From Peptococcaceae bacterium (GTDB lineage Bacteria; Bacillota; Peptococcia; DRI-13; UBA5745), in assembly GCA_031264885.1 (NCBI GenBank), contig JAISDM010000016.1:1-32163 (forward strand): a stretch of DNA of 32,163 nucleotides, given 5' to 3'. The notes below the pieces were generated by a model. That model worked only from the letters and a program-made list of their open reading frames with translations, was not told the DNA's origin and did not search any database. The position numbers were made by a program, and so were the translations under genes. Positions 14,970 through 23,165 of this stretch are shown here, piece by piece. The number at the start of each line of letters is the position of its first letter. Position 1 is the stretch's first letter.

Positions 14970-14996
14970 GCGTAACCGCGTAAAAGACAAATAGAA
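14970..14996. repeat. 27-bp direct repeat, left copy
   Basis: The 27 bases beginning GCGTAACCGCG and ending AAATAGAA are identical to 17522-17548 and in the same orientation. In the right copy they encode the last codons of the membrane-protein gene (VFYAVT on the - strand). In the left copy the same reading frame would end in CGT TAG, giving VFYAVTR and a stop that overlaps the ATPase stop codon. The left copy therefore looks like the displaced original 3' end of that gene. Confidence 0.85.
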
Positions 14997-15041
14997 CGCT
15001 TCGTGTCTGTGGGTTTGCTGTAGACGGGATTTCTGCGTTCT
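14993..15041 (+). terminator. possible terminator after transporter operon 1
   Basis: AGAACGC (14993-14999) can pair with GCGTTCT (15035-15041), with GTCT/AGAC inside the large loop, followed by a T-rich stretch. The loop is long and the stem interrupted, so the call is weak. No better terminator is seen between the operon and the convergent nuclease gene. Confidence 0.3.
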
Positions 15042-15051
15042 TTCGCTTCAA

Positions 15052-15903
15052 TCAGCGGGCTTCTTTCATCAGCTCCTTAATCTGTTCTTCCAATCGAAGT
15101 CTTTCTTCTCTTTCTCTAGCCAATTGTCTTTCTGCCTCCAGCGCCTTCTTTTCCGCCGCCGACGCTTTTTGTTTTTCTTCTAATGCTTTTTGTTTTTCTT
15201 CTTCTATAATCTCTTCCCAGATATCATTCAAATAACGCGTTTCTCCAATCATTTCCAATTCCTCCTTCGTATAATTTACTTCGTTTAACATGCCGTAAAT
15301 CTTTTTAATCCAAGAAGGATCGCTGTCCTTCATTTCGCCGCCCAGAAACAATCGCTGCCACGGTTCCAAATCATCACTCACCGTCTTGGTATACTCGAAA
15401 AAACAAGAAACCGTCGATAGCCCAGGGAACACCAAGTCATGTTTTTTATCGTAAAACTCAAACATATGCACAGCGTCCTCATCTGACTTGATCAATCGAT
15501 CGCCGATGATGTTCAAACTCAAAACCCGTTTCAGACCTTTGTATTTCTTTGCTCCAAAGTTTTTTACAAATCGGTCCGAAGTGTAAAAAAAGGATCGGGT
15601 CGCGAAAATATTCCTGGTTTGCATTTGCAGTTCCACAATGAAATCCCCCGCGTCAAACGCCGCGGATATGTCTTTGATGGTTTCCTTGATTTTTCGAACT
15701 TCACCGTCGCGCTCAAAATAAGAATGAAAGCTGTATGGATTTGAAATCACAATATCTTTGGCGTCTATGCCGAAGAAATCATGAATCGTGCCCCACAGAA
15801 CTTCTTCGCTCTCGCCCGGTGTCGTCGTCGCTTTGCGAAACACAAGATCATTCGTGATCGACAAGCCTTTTTTCCTTTTTTCAGGTTCGGTTTCTTTCGC
15901 CAT
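15052..15903 (-). CDS. Rpn-family PD-(D/E)XK nuclease (PDDEXK_2, transposase-like)
   Basis: A 283-residue protein of the recombination-promoting nuclease / PD-(D/E)XK 'transposase' family. The start motif KGLSITNDLVFRKATTT is followed by the nuclease core with D78 and the pair E91-x-Q93 in FIVELQMQTRN. A middle segment LKRVLSLNIIGDRL is typical, and the protein ends in a charged coiled coil (EEKQKALEEKQKAS...EERLRLEEQIKEL). The start ATG at 15903 has GGGAG eight bases upstream; a longer frame to 16062 has no such support. Rpn proteins act as DNA endonucleases that raise RecA-independent recombination. The base composition is AT-richer than the neighbouring transporter genes, and the gene lies inside a block bounded by 27-bp direct repeats, so recent acquisition is likely. 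Confidence 0.85.
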   Translation of the reverse strand: MAKETEPEKRKKGLSITNDLVFRKATTTPGESEEVLWGTIHDFFGIDAKDIVISNPYSFHSYFERDGEVRKIKETIKDISAAFDAGDFIVELQMQTRNIFATRSFFYTSDRFVKNFGAKKYKGLKRVLSLNIIGDRLIKSDEDAVHMFEFYDKKHDLVFPGLSTVSCFFEYTKTVSDDLEPWQRLFLGGEMKDSDPSWIKKIYGMLNEVNYTKEELEMIGETRYLNDIWEEIIEEEKQKALEEKQKASAAEKKALEAERQLAREREERLRLEEQIKELMKEAR

Positions 15904-16067
15904 AATCAATACTCCCATCGTTTTCTCAATTGGTTTGACATCATGAATCCCCCATAAAGAAATGATAGCATAGAATTCTCCAAAAATAAATATCCGAAAT
16001 TGACTTTGAGGCTTTGAGGGGGACGGATGCCGCCAAACGCAATGAATAATAAAAGGAGGCATACAAT

Positions 16068-17483
16068 TTGAAAAAGAAACTTTTACGAAGAAACTTTCTC
16101 AAATACGGCGCAGCAATAGGAACGGTGGCTTTAGTTGCAGCGGTTTTAGCCGGTTGTGGTAGCGCGGTCACTCCATCCTCCGGCGCAGAATCATCTGCAG
16201 TCTCATCCTCCGGTACATCGGAATCATTGCCCTCGGTTCAGGCGACGGAACCCGGAGCAATAAAACAATCATATTATCGTGTCAGCGGCGCGAATATAAT
16301 GCTCTACGAGCCGATTGAACCCGGAGAAAACGCAAAAATCCTGCTCGCCTCCATGCACGGCGGCCTGGGCCGGACTCTGGAGCAAAATTTCCTCAAAACC
16401 GTGGCTACGCTGGGATTTCGTACTATGTATTGTGTCCCAGACCACGCATCGTTTGTTGATCAGTTCAAAGATTTTGCGAACTGCATGACGTTTGCTCGGG
16501 AATATGATGGCGTCACAAAAATTATCCTGATGGGGCAGAGCCGCGGCGCCGCCGTAATGAGTGCCTACCAGAAAATTGCCGAGAATGGTGCAGATGTGTT
16601 TCAAGGGCCTGAGCGACGCCTACCCATTCCCGATATAGTGTGTTCCCCGGCTGACGGTCTCATGTTGCTTGACGCAAATTTTGGTTTTATGGTAATGCAT
16701 GTCATGTCCATGAACCCCGCTCTCATTGAGGAAGGTAACGCGATGAAGGTAGACCCTGAGCTTGACGCATTGAACCCCGAAAATGGTTTTGGCGAAGAAG
16801 AGTGCCATTACACCGAGGAGTTCCGCCGCAAATTCCTAACAGCCCAAAGGTCACGCTATTACGAGCTGATGGATCTGGCAGAGGAGCGTTGGGGGCTGAT
16901 CCAAAACGGAGAGGGTAATTTCTCGGATAACGAGCCGTTTATTGTGCCTGATTGCATTGGTACTAACAATTCGCCGAAGCTGTTTGCCGGTGATATAAGC
17001 TATTTCTCCCGAACCAAGGGGGCTTACGATCTCATCCATCCAGATGGCTCCATCACCAATGAAGTTATTCGGTGTCTGCGCCCAAACGAGAACAACCCCG
17101 CTTTCGCTGGCACCAAAGAGGCTGCCTTTGAGACAACCGTCAAGGACTTCTTTTGGATGGAGGTTAACATTACCGAAGACTATGACTACGGCGAGGATTA
17201 TCTGACCGGCGTCGATTTTGAAAGCAGCTTCACCTGTTCCAGTGGCAATGTAAAGATGATATCCTGTCCGCTGCTACTGATGGGCCATACGGCCGGATAC
17301 GAGTTCATTACTGCGGAGTGGTCCTACGAAAACGCAAACAGTGCTGATAAAACCATCGCGTTTACCGAAGGCGCCACGCACGGATGGTCTTCCATCGACA
17401 AGGACAAATATGGTGATACACTTCTAACCGAGGCCAAATATGTGGCCGACTGGATGACGGCGGAAGGGCGCTTTGTTGACTAA
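16068..17483 (+). CDS. exported alpha/beta-hydrolase lipoprotein (Tat-like signal)
   Basis: A 471-residue predicted cell-surface hydrolase. The N-terminus has a twin-arginine motif RRNFLKYG (R7-R8), a hydrophobic stretch and the lipobox LAGC with C30, followed by a Ser-rich linker to about 65. The hydrolase domain shows SMHGGLG (oxyanion region, about 95-101), nucleophile S158 in GQSRG and catalytic His near 438 in GATHGWSS. The acid residue is not certain. Start TTG at 16068 has AAAGGAGG eight bases upstream. The gene is divergent from the nuclease gene and lies in the same repeat-bounded block. The likely job is opening an ester or related bond outside the cell before uptake; the substrate is unknown. 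Confidence 0.72.
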   Translation: MKKKLLRRNFLKYGAAIGTVALVAAVLAGCGSAVTPSSGAESSAVSSSGTSESLPSVQATEPGAIKQSYYRVSGANIMLYEPIEPGENAKILLASMHGGLGRTLEQNFLKTVATLGFRTMYCVPDHASFVDQFKDFANCMTFAREYDGVTKIILMGQSRGAAVMSAYQKIAENGADVFQGPERRLPIPDIVCSPADGLMLLDANFGFMVMHVMSMNPALIEEGNAMKVDPELDALNPENGFGEEECHYTEEFRRKFLTAQRSRYYELMDLAEERWGLIQNGEGNFSDNEPFIVPDCIGTNNSPKLFAGDISYFSRTKGAYDLIHPDGSITNEVIRCLRPNENNPAFAGTKEAAFETTVKDFFWMEVNITEDYDYGEDYLTGVDFESSFTCSSGNVKMISCPLLLMGHTAGYEFITAEWSYENANSADKTIAFTEGATHGWSSIDKDKYGDTLLTEAKYVADWMTAEGRFVD

Positions 17484-17504
17484 ACTTCGTTCTTTGCTAA
17501 TCCA

Positions 17505-17999
17505 TTAAAGAATTACAAGATGCGTAACCGCGTAAAAGACAAATAGAATAACCGTCCCGGCCAGGCAGATGCGGCAGCGGTCGATATACTGCTGCCGTGT
17601 CTCCGGCCTTTTTTTGAAGTGCTTGCGCCATCCGGAATTCTCGTCCATTACCGCGGCGCCATCTGAATCCGGCTCTGAACCTCGTTTTCGCAGTGTGCTT
17701 AACCGGAAAAGGCTGAGGATCACGGTGACAGCGCCGAATCCCAGCCAACAGTAAAACGCAGAAAAACTGAGGTTTTGCCGGTACTTATCGGCGCCATAAA
17801 CGCCGTATTTCAGCCAAGCCCCTGTCTCCCCGAAAGCCATGGCTATGGTCCCGCCTATCGTAATCCAAAAAAAGATTCGGCTGAGTTCAAGCAGGATAGA
17901 CCCCTCGGCGCTTCGTGTAATCCTCTCCCGCTTTTTTTCAAGCGACCTGCGGAACACATCGTCGTCGCCCTTGCCAAAGCGTTGTAGTAGATTAAACAT
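17505..17999 (-). CDS. small membrane protein, unknown function
   Basis: A 164-residue protein with three predicted transmembrane helices (about 43-57, 80-98 and 144-164) and a charged N-terminal tail (DDDVFRRSLEKKRERITRS). I do not recognise a family. It starts two bases after the stop of the second UGSC fusion, so it is co-transcribed and probably works with it, for example as a membrane anchor. Its last codons lie inside the right-hand 27-bp repeat; the sequence beyond the repeat supplies HLVIL and the stop, whereas the left-hand repeat copy would give R and stop. The C-terminus therefore appears altered by rearrangement. Confidence 0.7.
   Translation of the reverse strand: MFNLLQRFGKGDDDVFRRSLEKKRERITRSAEGSILLELSRIFFWITIGGTIAMAFGETGAWLKYGVYGADKYRQNLSFSAFYCWLGFGAVTVILSLFRLSTLRKRGSEPDSDGAAVMDENSGWRKHFKKRPETRQQYIDRCRICLAGTVILFVFYAVTHLVIL
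17522..17548. repeat. 27-bp direct repeat, right copy
   Basis: Identical to 14970-14996 over 27 bases and in the same orientation. It overlaps the 3' end of the small membrane-protein gene. Together the copies bound a 2.5-kb block that carries the Rpn nuclease and the Tat-type hydrolase. Confidence 0.85.
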
Positions 18000-18001
18000 A
18001 T

Positions 18002-19723
18002 TTACATCTGAGCTTCTTTCAGCATTTCATTCCAATGATCCGGGAGCTTGACCGCCTGGCTGGTGAGCTTGCCCATCGAGTAGTTCGACCGGAAGAACTG
18101 GCTGCGGTTACGGGTCGGATCCCCGACGACAATGACGACAATGTTGGCTTCTTTCCAGAACAGCGGCACCATACGCTTGGGGTCGTCGGATTCATACCAT
18201 TCCGGATCAAGATTCCCCATCCCGACCTCTTCCTTTAAGCTGTAAGGCTGCCAATGATTAAACCGGGATACGTTCGTTTCGAAGTACTCGGCGGTAACCT
18301 TCGCGTGGGCGAGGATGTACTTTGTAATGGATTCTTTATCATACCCGCTCCCGGCAAGCAGCTTCGCGACGGCCGGGCTTAAGAACAGGACGTTGTTATC
18401 CTGATATCTGCGCATTGTCTGATAGGGTTCAGTCATCCTGGCTGCCCAGTCGGTCAGATAATCCAGATGCTGTTCCGCGGTGGAACCGTTCGTCTGCATC
18501 GGGTCGCTGCATACGCGGCCGGAAACGATCGTGACGACGTTTTCGCCTTTGTCGAAGCCCTGCGTCTCAGCGACTGTCTTGAAGCCGATTTCTTCACAGA
18601 CTTGGTCATTCTCCGGGATAACCGGACGGAACATCTGTCCGTAGGTCGACATATCCGTCGAACCGATCTGGAACCCGGCGATGTTGCGCAGTATCAGGCG
18701 ATAGAAGCGGCCTACCGTTACGTTCGGCATACAATCCGGACGCTGATGCCCGATTTTGTAGTTGAATTTAAGTTGATCACGAATGGGCCCGTTCAGCATG
18801 ATCATCGCTTCCCACCCCGGAGTGGCGCCGGAGTCTTTGACGCTAAACTCAGGGGTCGCCATGATCTCGGCGATGGCGAGAAGCAGCGGGAAATATTCCG
18901 GATGACAGCCGGCCATAACACCGTTAACCGCGACTTTCCAAACAGTGCAGGAGGCCATGGACGGCTCCATAATGCCGATCACTTCCTCAGGATCGCGGTC
19001 CGTGAATTTCAGGAACTTCTCAATTTTTTCAACAGTCGGAGGGACAATCGGAAGACCGTCCGACCATTTCATTTCGTAGAAATAATCCTGGATCTCCTCG
19101 TTGCTTCCCTCAAAAATAATATCGCGGGAAGCCGGCCCTCTCTTTCTTTCCCTAGCCGTACTTTTGACAGGCGTTGTAAGGGCGGCGGCGATCTTCGGAA
19201 CGACAGCGTCACGAATGTTTTTGCGGACGGTATCCGCCGAATCCAGCGCGATCGGGTTCGGATATTCCACGAAACGGGCGTCCGGGTAGCCGGCGCTCTT
19301 CGCGTTCTGTTTTGCCATGGGTGGGAAGCCCTTGCAGAGTATGCCGACAGCCGGAATGCCCTGCCGCTCGACCAACACAACGCCGCGCGCCACAGCGGGA
19401 GAGCAGGTACCGCAGCAGCCGTTGCCGACAATTACGGCGTCAATGCCGTTTTTCTTAAGCTGTTCCGGAAGAGCCGCCATCATCTCGGCTTCATAAGACG
19501 GATCATGGAAATTGCCGAAGGTCTTGTAGCCGACAAATTTAATGTCCGGATACATGGCTTTTAATTCTTCTTCAATCATCGGGAAGGTTTCATCGCCGCG
19601 GAACGCCCAGTTCCAAAGCTCGCCGATGGTTTTTCCGTTGAGATCGGGGATGGACGGAGAAACTGTTTTGTCTTTTGAGACAGATACCGCGGCTGGATAA
19701 ACAACCTGAAGAACGCCACTCAT
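18002..19723 (-). CDS. UGSC-family (Cys form) / DGLPIVPP-domain fusion protein 2
   Basis: A 573-residue paralog of the protein at 6259-7962 with the same two-part architecture. The N-terminal UGSC-like domain has GNGCCGTC with C104 and C107 as the CxxC pair, preceded by GIDAVIV and followed by VVLVERQGIPAVGIL. The second domain opens with MKWSDGLPIVPP (about 227) and carries AVNGVMAGCHPEYFP. The C-terminal part ends in a VVGDPTRNRSQF segment. No Sec codon: the position equivalent to Sec is an ordinary Cys codon in both paralogs. It has its own strong promoter (TTGGAC-N17-TATAAT) and the composite operator upstream; the ribosome site is weak (AAAGAAG). Co-transcribed with the small membrane protein. 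Reaction unknown. Confidence 0.75.
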   Translation of the reverse strand: MSGVLQVVYPAAVSVSKDKTVSPSIPDLNGKTIGELWNWAFRGDETFPMIEEELKAMYPDIKFVGYKTFGNFHDPSYEAEMMAALPEQLKKNGIDAVIVGNGCCGTCSPAVARGVVLVERQGIPAVGILCKGFPPMAKQNAKSAGYPDARFVEYPNPIALDSADTVRKNIRDAVVPKIAAALTTPVKSTARERKRGPASRDIIFEGSNEEIQDYFYEMKWSDGLPIVPPTVEKIEKFLKFTDRDPEEVIGIMEPSMASCTVWKVAVNGVMAGCHPEYFPLLLAIAEIMATPEFSVKDSGATPGWEAMIMLNGPIRDQLKFNYKIGHQRPDCMPNVTVGRFYRLILRNIAGFQIGSTDMSTYGQMFRPVIPENDQVCEEIGFKTVAETQGFDKGENVVTIVSGRVCSDPMQTNGSTAEQHLDYLTDWAARMTEPYQTMRRYQDNNVLFLSPAVAKLLAGSGYDKESITKYILAHAKVTAEYFETNVSRFNHWQPYSLKEEVGMGNLDPEWYESDDPKRMVPLFWKEANIVVIVVGDPTRNRSQFFRSNYSMGKLTSQAVKLPDHWNEMLKEAQM

Positions 19724-19759
19724 AGTTCATACACTTCTTTCTTTGTTTATTACATTTTT

Positions 19760-19788
19760 ATTATACTTTGAGTGGTTTTTTTGTCCAA
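19760..19788 (-). promoter_or_regulatory. strong promoter of the second UGSC gene
   Basis: On the - strand TTGGAC (19788-19783) and TATAAT (19765-19760) are separated by exactly 17 bases. The predicted transcript begins near 19753, 30 bases before the ATG. The composite operator lies 18 bases upstream of the -35 box. Confidence 0.8.
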
Positions 19789-19806
19789 TTGAACATAAAA
19801 CCCGTT

Positions 19807-19844
19807 TGATAGTTTAATGGCTATCAGTTGTTTTATCGATAGTT
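19807..19844 (-). promoter_or_regulatory. composite LysR-type operator, copy 2
   Basis: The + strand reads TGATAG-N8-CTATCA-N8-ATCGATAGTT; the first two blocks are a perfect inverted repeat. Block order and both spacers equal the copy at 10038-10075. The inverted repeat is centred about 63 bases upstream of the predicted start of the second UGSC transcript, the canonical place for LysR recognition. Orientation relative to the target promoter is the same as in copy 1 relative to the LysR gene. Confidence 0.7.
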
Positions 19845-19883
19845 TATACTCTATATTTGGAGAGGCGGCTGCGGTCAGCTTCT

Positions 19884-21554
19884 CTATATGCGGTACAACC
19901 GCGTGGCATACTCATATATAAGCGCGTCCAGCCCCTCGCTCACGCCTTGGTAATGGCGCATTTCGCCGTCTTGGTCCAAGTACCCGAAGTCATCCCCGGC
20001 TGACGGCCAATAAGGCAGCCCCTCACCGTTAGGATCTCCCTTGCGGCAGAAATTCGCCCAATAGCCGCAGACGATGTCCGCCACCCGATAATCCAATTCC
20101 CGCCAGGGGCGGTTCGCCGGTACGCCGCCGGCAAGCGACCGGAAAGCATACCACTGGTCGCTGCCGTGAAACGCCAGCCGAAGGTCGGGGTTCATCTTTG
20201 GATCCGTCATATCTTCGGGGTGAACCGGGGGTATATGCGACCACAGGTAAGCGTATACGGACATGTTTGGGCGCAACTTCTTCATGTGCATACCGAACAG
20301 CCGGTGCAGCATCAAACTGCGGGCGCCGCTGGACTTCCCGTTGCCGGTCAGCCCCAGCGAGGCCAGCCGCCTGGCTTTCTTTGCCGCGTTTTCGTCCGTT
20401 ACCTTCACGAGCGCCTCAAAATCATACTTATCGTACAAATCCCCCAGCATATAGCGAAAATGAGCGTAAAAATCAGCCGCGTTCCCGATGGATTTCTTTA
20501 GGGGATATCGCGTTTCCCCGTCTCCGTCGTGGTGCCCAAGGTAAAACACAGGGTCGCCCGGATCCGTAAAAACCAGCGCCTCCCCGTAGGTGGCGCCGCC
20601 CATAACGTCGATATCGTAATCCAGCTTCTCAAACGCCTCATAAAAAGAACCGTATGGAATATAGTCCCCGTCGCATACCATATCGCCTATGACATAATCC
20701 CGCGCCAAATCAAAGCTGAACACGCGCTCTGCCGGCAGCTTGCGCAGATCGTCCAGGGGCGTGTCCGCCGCGATGCCCAACTGTCCCAGGTAATCTGTCC
20801 CGAACCGCTCCGCCTCCGGCACGGTGGGGAATTTCATGAACCAACGGAAAACACTCTGGGCAATAACGCGCTTCACCCGTCCGCGGGCATAGGGGCACAG
20901 GGCGATGGCGTTGGATTTCCATGTGCCGCCCGACACGCCGCCCACGGTAATGTTGTTCGGATCGCCGCCAAATTGCTCAATATTCTCCGTTACCCAGTCC
21001 AGCGCGGCCAACTGATCCATTAGCCCATAGTTGCCGCTTTTCCCGCCCTGCTCGGCCGAAAGCTGCGGCAGCGCGATATAACCGAACGGGCCAAGGCGCT
21101 GCCCCACACTCACGGCCACAATGCCGCGTTTGGCGAGGCCGACGGGGTTGTTCTGCACTTCATAGGAAAACCCGGTGGTCAGACCGCCCCCATGAAACCA
21201 GATAAACACGGGCCGTTTCTCGCCGGGCCGCGCCGCGCCTGTGCAAACGTTCAGATACAGGCAGTCCTCGCTGATTGCCGGCGCCGCCGCGGATACCGTG
21301 TCGTCATCGCCCTTCACGTCGGCGGAATCCCGGCGGTGTACCCATTTCATATCCTGGTAGGCAGCCGGCGCAAACGAGTCACAGCTGCGCACCCCATCCC
21401 AAGGGGCAGGCGGCGCGGGCGGCGCCCACCTAAGCGGACCCACCGGCGGAGCGGCATATGGAATGCCCTTAAACAGCGTCAAACCGTCCGCGTCTTCCCC
21501 TGCCGAAACACCCCGCGTCTTCCCGTATATCGTTTTTACAATCCCAATCGGCAT
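19884..21554 (-). CDS. type-B carboxylesterase 1
   Basis: A 556-residue alpha/beta-hydrolase of the carboxylesterase type B family, no signal peptide, so cytoplasmic. Family landmarks: LFKGIPYAAPPVGPLRW, SEDCLYLNV (about 95-103), oxyanion HGGG at 121-124, nucleophile S208 in GGVSGG, a Glu in TYGEALVF as likely acid, and His 463 in FHGSDQ. The nucleophile elbow is GVSGG instead of the common GESAG. It ends with the usual GDPNGEGLPYWP block. The ATG at 21554 has AAGGAG eight bases upstream; an ATG six bases earlier is too close to it. It lies downstream of esterase 2, across a relic tail and a palindromic repeat, probably in one transcript. Confidence 0.85.
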   Translation of the reverse strand: MPIGIVKTIYGKTRGVSAGEDADGLTLFKGIPYAAPPVGPLRWAPPAPPAPWDGVRSCDSFAPAAYQDMKWVHRRDSADVKGDDDTVSAAAPAISEDCLYLNVCTGAARPGEKRPVFIWFHGGGLTTGFSYEVQNNPVGLAKRGIVAVSVGQRLGPFGYIALPQLSAEQGGKSGNYGLMDQLAALDWVTENIEQFGGDPNNITVGGVSGGTWKSNAIALCPYARGRVKRVIAQSVFRWFMKFPTVPEAERFGTDYLGQLGIAADTPLDDLRKLPAERVFSFDLARDYVIGDMVCDGDYIPYGSFYEAFEKLDYDIDVMGGATYGEALVFTDPGDPVFYLGHHDGDGETRYPLKKSIGNAADFYAHFRYMLGDLYDKYDFEALVKVTDENAAKKARRLASLGLTGNGKSSGARSLMLHRLFGMHMKKLRPNMSVYAYLWSHIPPVHPEDMTDPKMNPDLRLAFHGSDQWYAFRSLAGGVPANRPWRELDYRVADIVCGYWANFCRKGDPNGEGLPYWPSAGDDFGYLDQDGEMRHYQGVSEGLDALIYEYATRLYRI

Positions 21555-21581
21555 GGTCATCTCTCCTTAAACGGTACGTAT

Positions 21582-21617
21582 TCATAGCCCGCGCAGACTC
21601 TTGATCAGCCCGGGTCC
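21582..21617 (-). pseudogene. leftover C-terminal tail of a third carboxylesterase
   Basis: Read on the - strand the bases encode PGLIKSLRGL and a TGA stop, almost the same as the end of esterase 2 (PGLIKSLREL and TAA). The flanking bases also match: 21572-21615 and 21647-21690 form a direct repeat of about 44 bases with few differences. The body of the gene is gone. This suggests that a tandem array of esterase genes collapsed by deletion, leaving the tail between the two survivors. Confidence 0.7.
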
Positions 21618-21624
21618 GGATTGA

Positions 21625-21646
21625 GGGCGGCAGAATGCCGCCCCTA
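21625..21646. repeat. GC-rich palindromic repeat, third copy
   Basis: GGGCGGCAGAATGCCGCCCC followed by TAC, the same unit as the inverted pair at 235-302. It sits between the esterase relic and the stop codon of esterase 2, within the presumed esterase transcript, where it could form an RNA hairpin. Confidence 0.8.
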
Positions 21647-21656
21647 CGGTACATAT

Positions 21657-23132
21657 TTATAGTTCGCGCAGACTCTTGATCAGCCCCGGATGGTCGGCTG
21701 CGAAGCGAACGGCCTGCTTGGCGGCGGGGTTCCGCGCCAATTCCTCCGCCGCGTATCCCATATCGGTAAAGTGCATGGACACCGGGTTTTCTTTAGTATA
21801 GGCCGGCCAAGGCTTCAACCCTTCCCCGTTCGGGTCGCCCGTCTTTGCGAAATTGGTCCAATAATCCACCATCGCTTCCGACAATTCCTTATCATACGCG
21901 GTGAAACCGCCGTTTCCCGCGTCAGCCGCTTCCACCATGCCCATCACATACCGGATCTCGCTGCCGTGAGGCGTAGGGTTCTGCAGTCCCCTTTGCCGGG
22001 CGGGGGGCTGGGTCCGTTCGAAGTGGTAGGTGAATATCGGCCTGCGTCCCGTGTCTGTCTGCCGAATTGCCCAGGAAACGCCTCTGGAATAGACGAACGC
22101 CGGAATCATCCTCTCGTCGGCCACTTCATGGCGCACGATTTTGATCCATCCGCTGTCGCCGCTGACAGACCCGGCAATCACCGGAATATCCGCACATTCG
22201 CCTTTCCATATCCCCACGCCGGGCGTAACCGTCAGGATGTCGCCGTCAATGTCCGGCTGGAACACCGATTTCTCCCAGGATTCCAGTTCCCCGGCAGTGG
22301 CGTCCCGCAGCATGTCGTTCACCTCGCCGGCGTCCTTTTTCATCAAATCATCCGCCGTCCAGCCGAGTCTGTCCATTCCCCGCCGGCAGACGCCGATTTT
22401 TTCATCCAACGGACGATAATTGTCGGAATCGGTCACGCCGCCGCCGGATTCCACGATCACCCGCCGCATCATGTGCCGCGCGCGGGGTGAACACATCAGC
22501 ATGCGGGCGCTCATCCCGCCCGCGGAGAATCCGAACACCGTAATATTGTCCGCGTCCCCCCCGAATGCGCCGATGTTCCCGCGAACCCAGGAAAGAGCCG
22601 CTATCTGGTCCAGAAGCCCGTAGTTTCCCGTCGTCCCGTCCCGCGCTTTCAACGCGTCCAACGCAAGGAAGCCCAGCGCGCCCAAGCGGTAATTGACCGT
22701 GACCAAGATCACGCCCTTCCGCGCGAACGCCTCCCCGTCAAATTCCGGGGAAGTCCCGCATCCGGTAACAAACCCGCCCCCGTGGATCCAGAACATGACC
22801 GGGCAATTTCCCCTCTCGGATTCCCTCCCTGCCGGGCCGCCGCCCGTTTTCCCCGCCGCTCCCGCAGGCGCCCAGATATTCAGGTACAGGCAATCCTCAC
22901 CGATCTCCCGGACGTCCGGGTCGCCGAAGGGTTTATGCTGCACCGCGGACGCGGAGAATTTATCACAAAGAAGCACCCCCGCCCATGGCAGCGGTCTTTG
23001 GGGCGGCGTGAACCGCAGCATGCCCACAGGCGGCCTGGCGTAGGGGATCCCCTTAAACACCGTGACATTCTCATCCCTCCCCGGCACACCCTTCAGCAAG
23101 CCATATTGTGTGGGAACTGTATCCATAGCCAT
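21657..23132 (-). CDS. type-B carboxylesterase 2
   Basis: A 491-residue cytoplasmic esterase. It shows VFKGIPYARPPVGMLRF near the N-terminus, GEDCLYLNIW (about 78-87), oxyanion HGGG at 117-120, nucleophile S203 in GFSAGG and His 389 in TPHGSE. The acid appears to be D326 in SGDSGW where most members have Glu. The AKTGDPNGEGLKPWP block near the end is normal. The ATG at 23132 has AAGGAG seven bases upstream; the 46-codon upstream extension crosses a hairpin and is rejected. It sits between the LysR pair and esterase 1 on the same strand, so those regulators may control it. Confidence 0.88.
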   Translation of the reverse strand: MAMDTVPTQYGLLKGVPGRDENVTVFKGIPYARPPVGMLRFTPPQRPLPWAGVLLCDKFSASAVQHKPFGDPDVREIGEDCLYLNIWAPAGAAGKTGGGPAGRESERGNCPVMFWIHGGGFVTGCGTSPEFDGEAFARKGVILVTVNYRLGALGFLALDALKARDGTTGNYGLLDQIAALSWVRGNIGAFGGDADNITVFGFSAGGMSARMLMCSPRARHMMRRVIVESGGGVTDSDNYRPLDEKIGVCRRGMDRLGWTADDLMKKDAGEVNDMLRDATAGELESWEKSVFQPDIDGDILTVTPGVGIWKGECADIPVIAGSVSGDSGWIKIVRHEVADERMIPAFVYSRGVSWAIRQTDTGRRPIFTYHFERTQPPARQRGLQNPTPHGSEIRYVMGMVEAADAGNGGFTAYDKELSEAMVDYWTNFAKTGDPNGEGLKPWPAYTKENPVSMHFTDMGYAAEELARNPAAKQAVRFAADHPGLIKSLREL

Positions 23133-23165
23133 AAGATTTCTCCTTCCGCGGACGAGTATGAGTTT

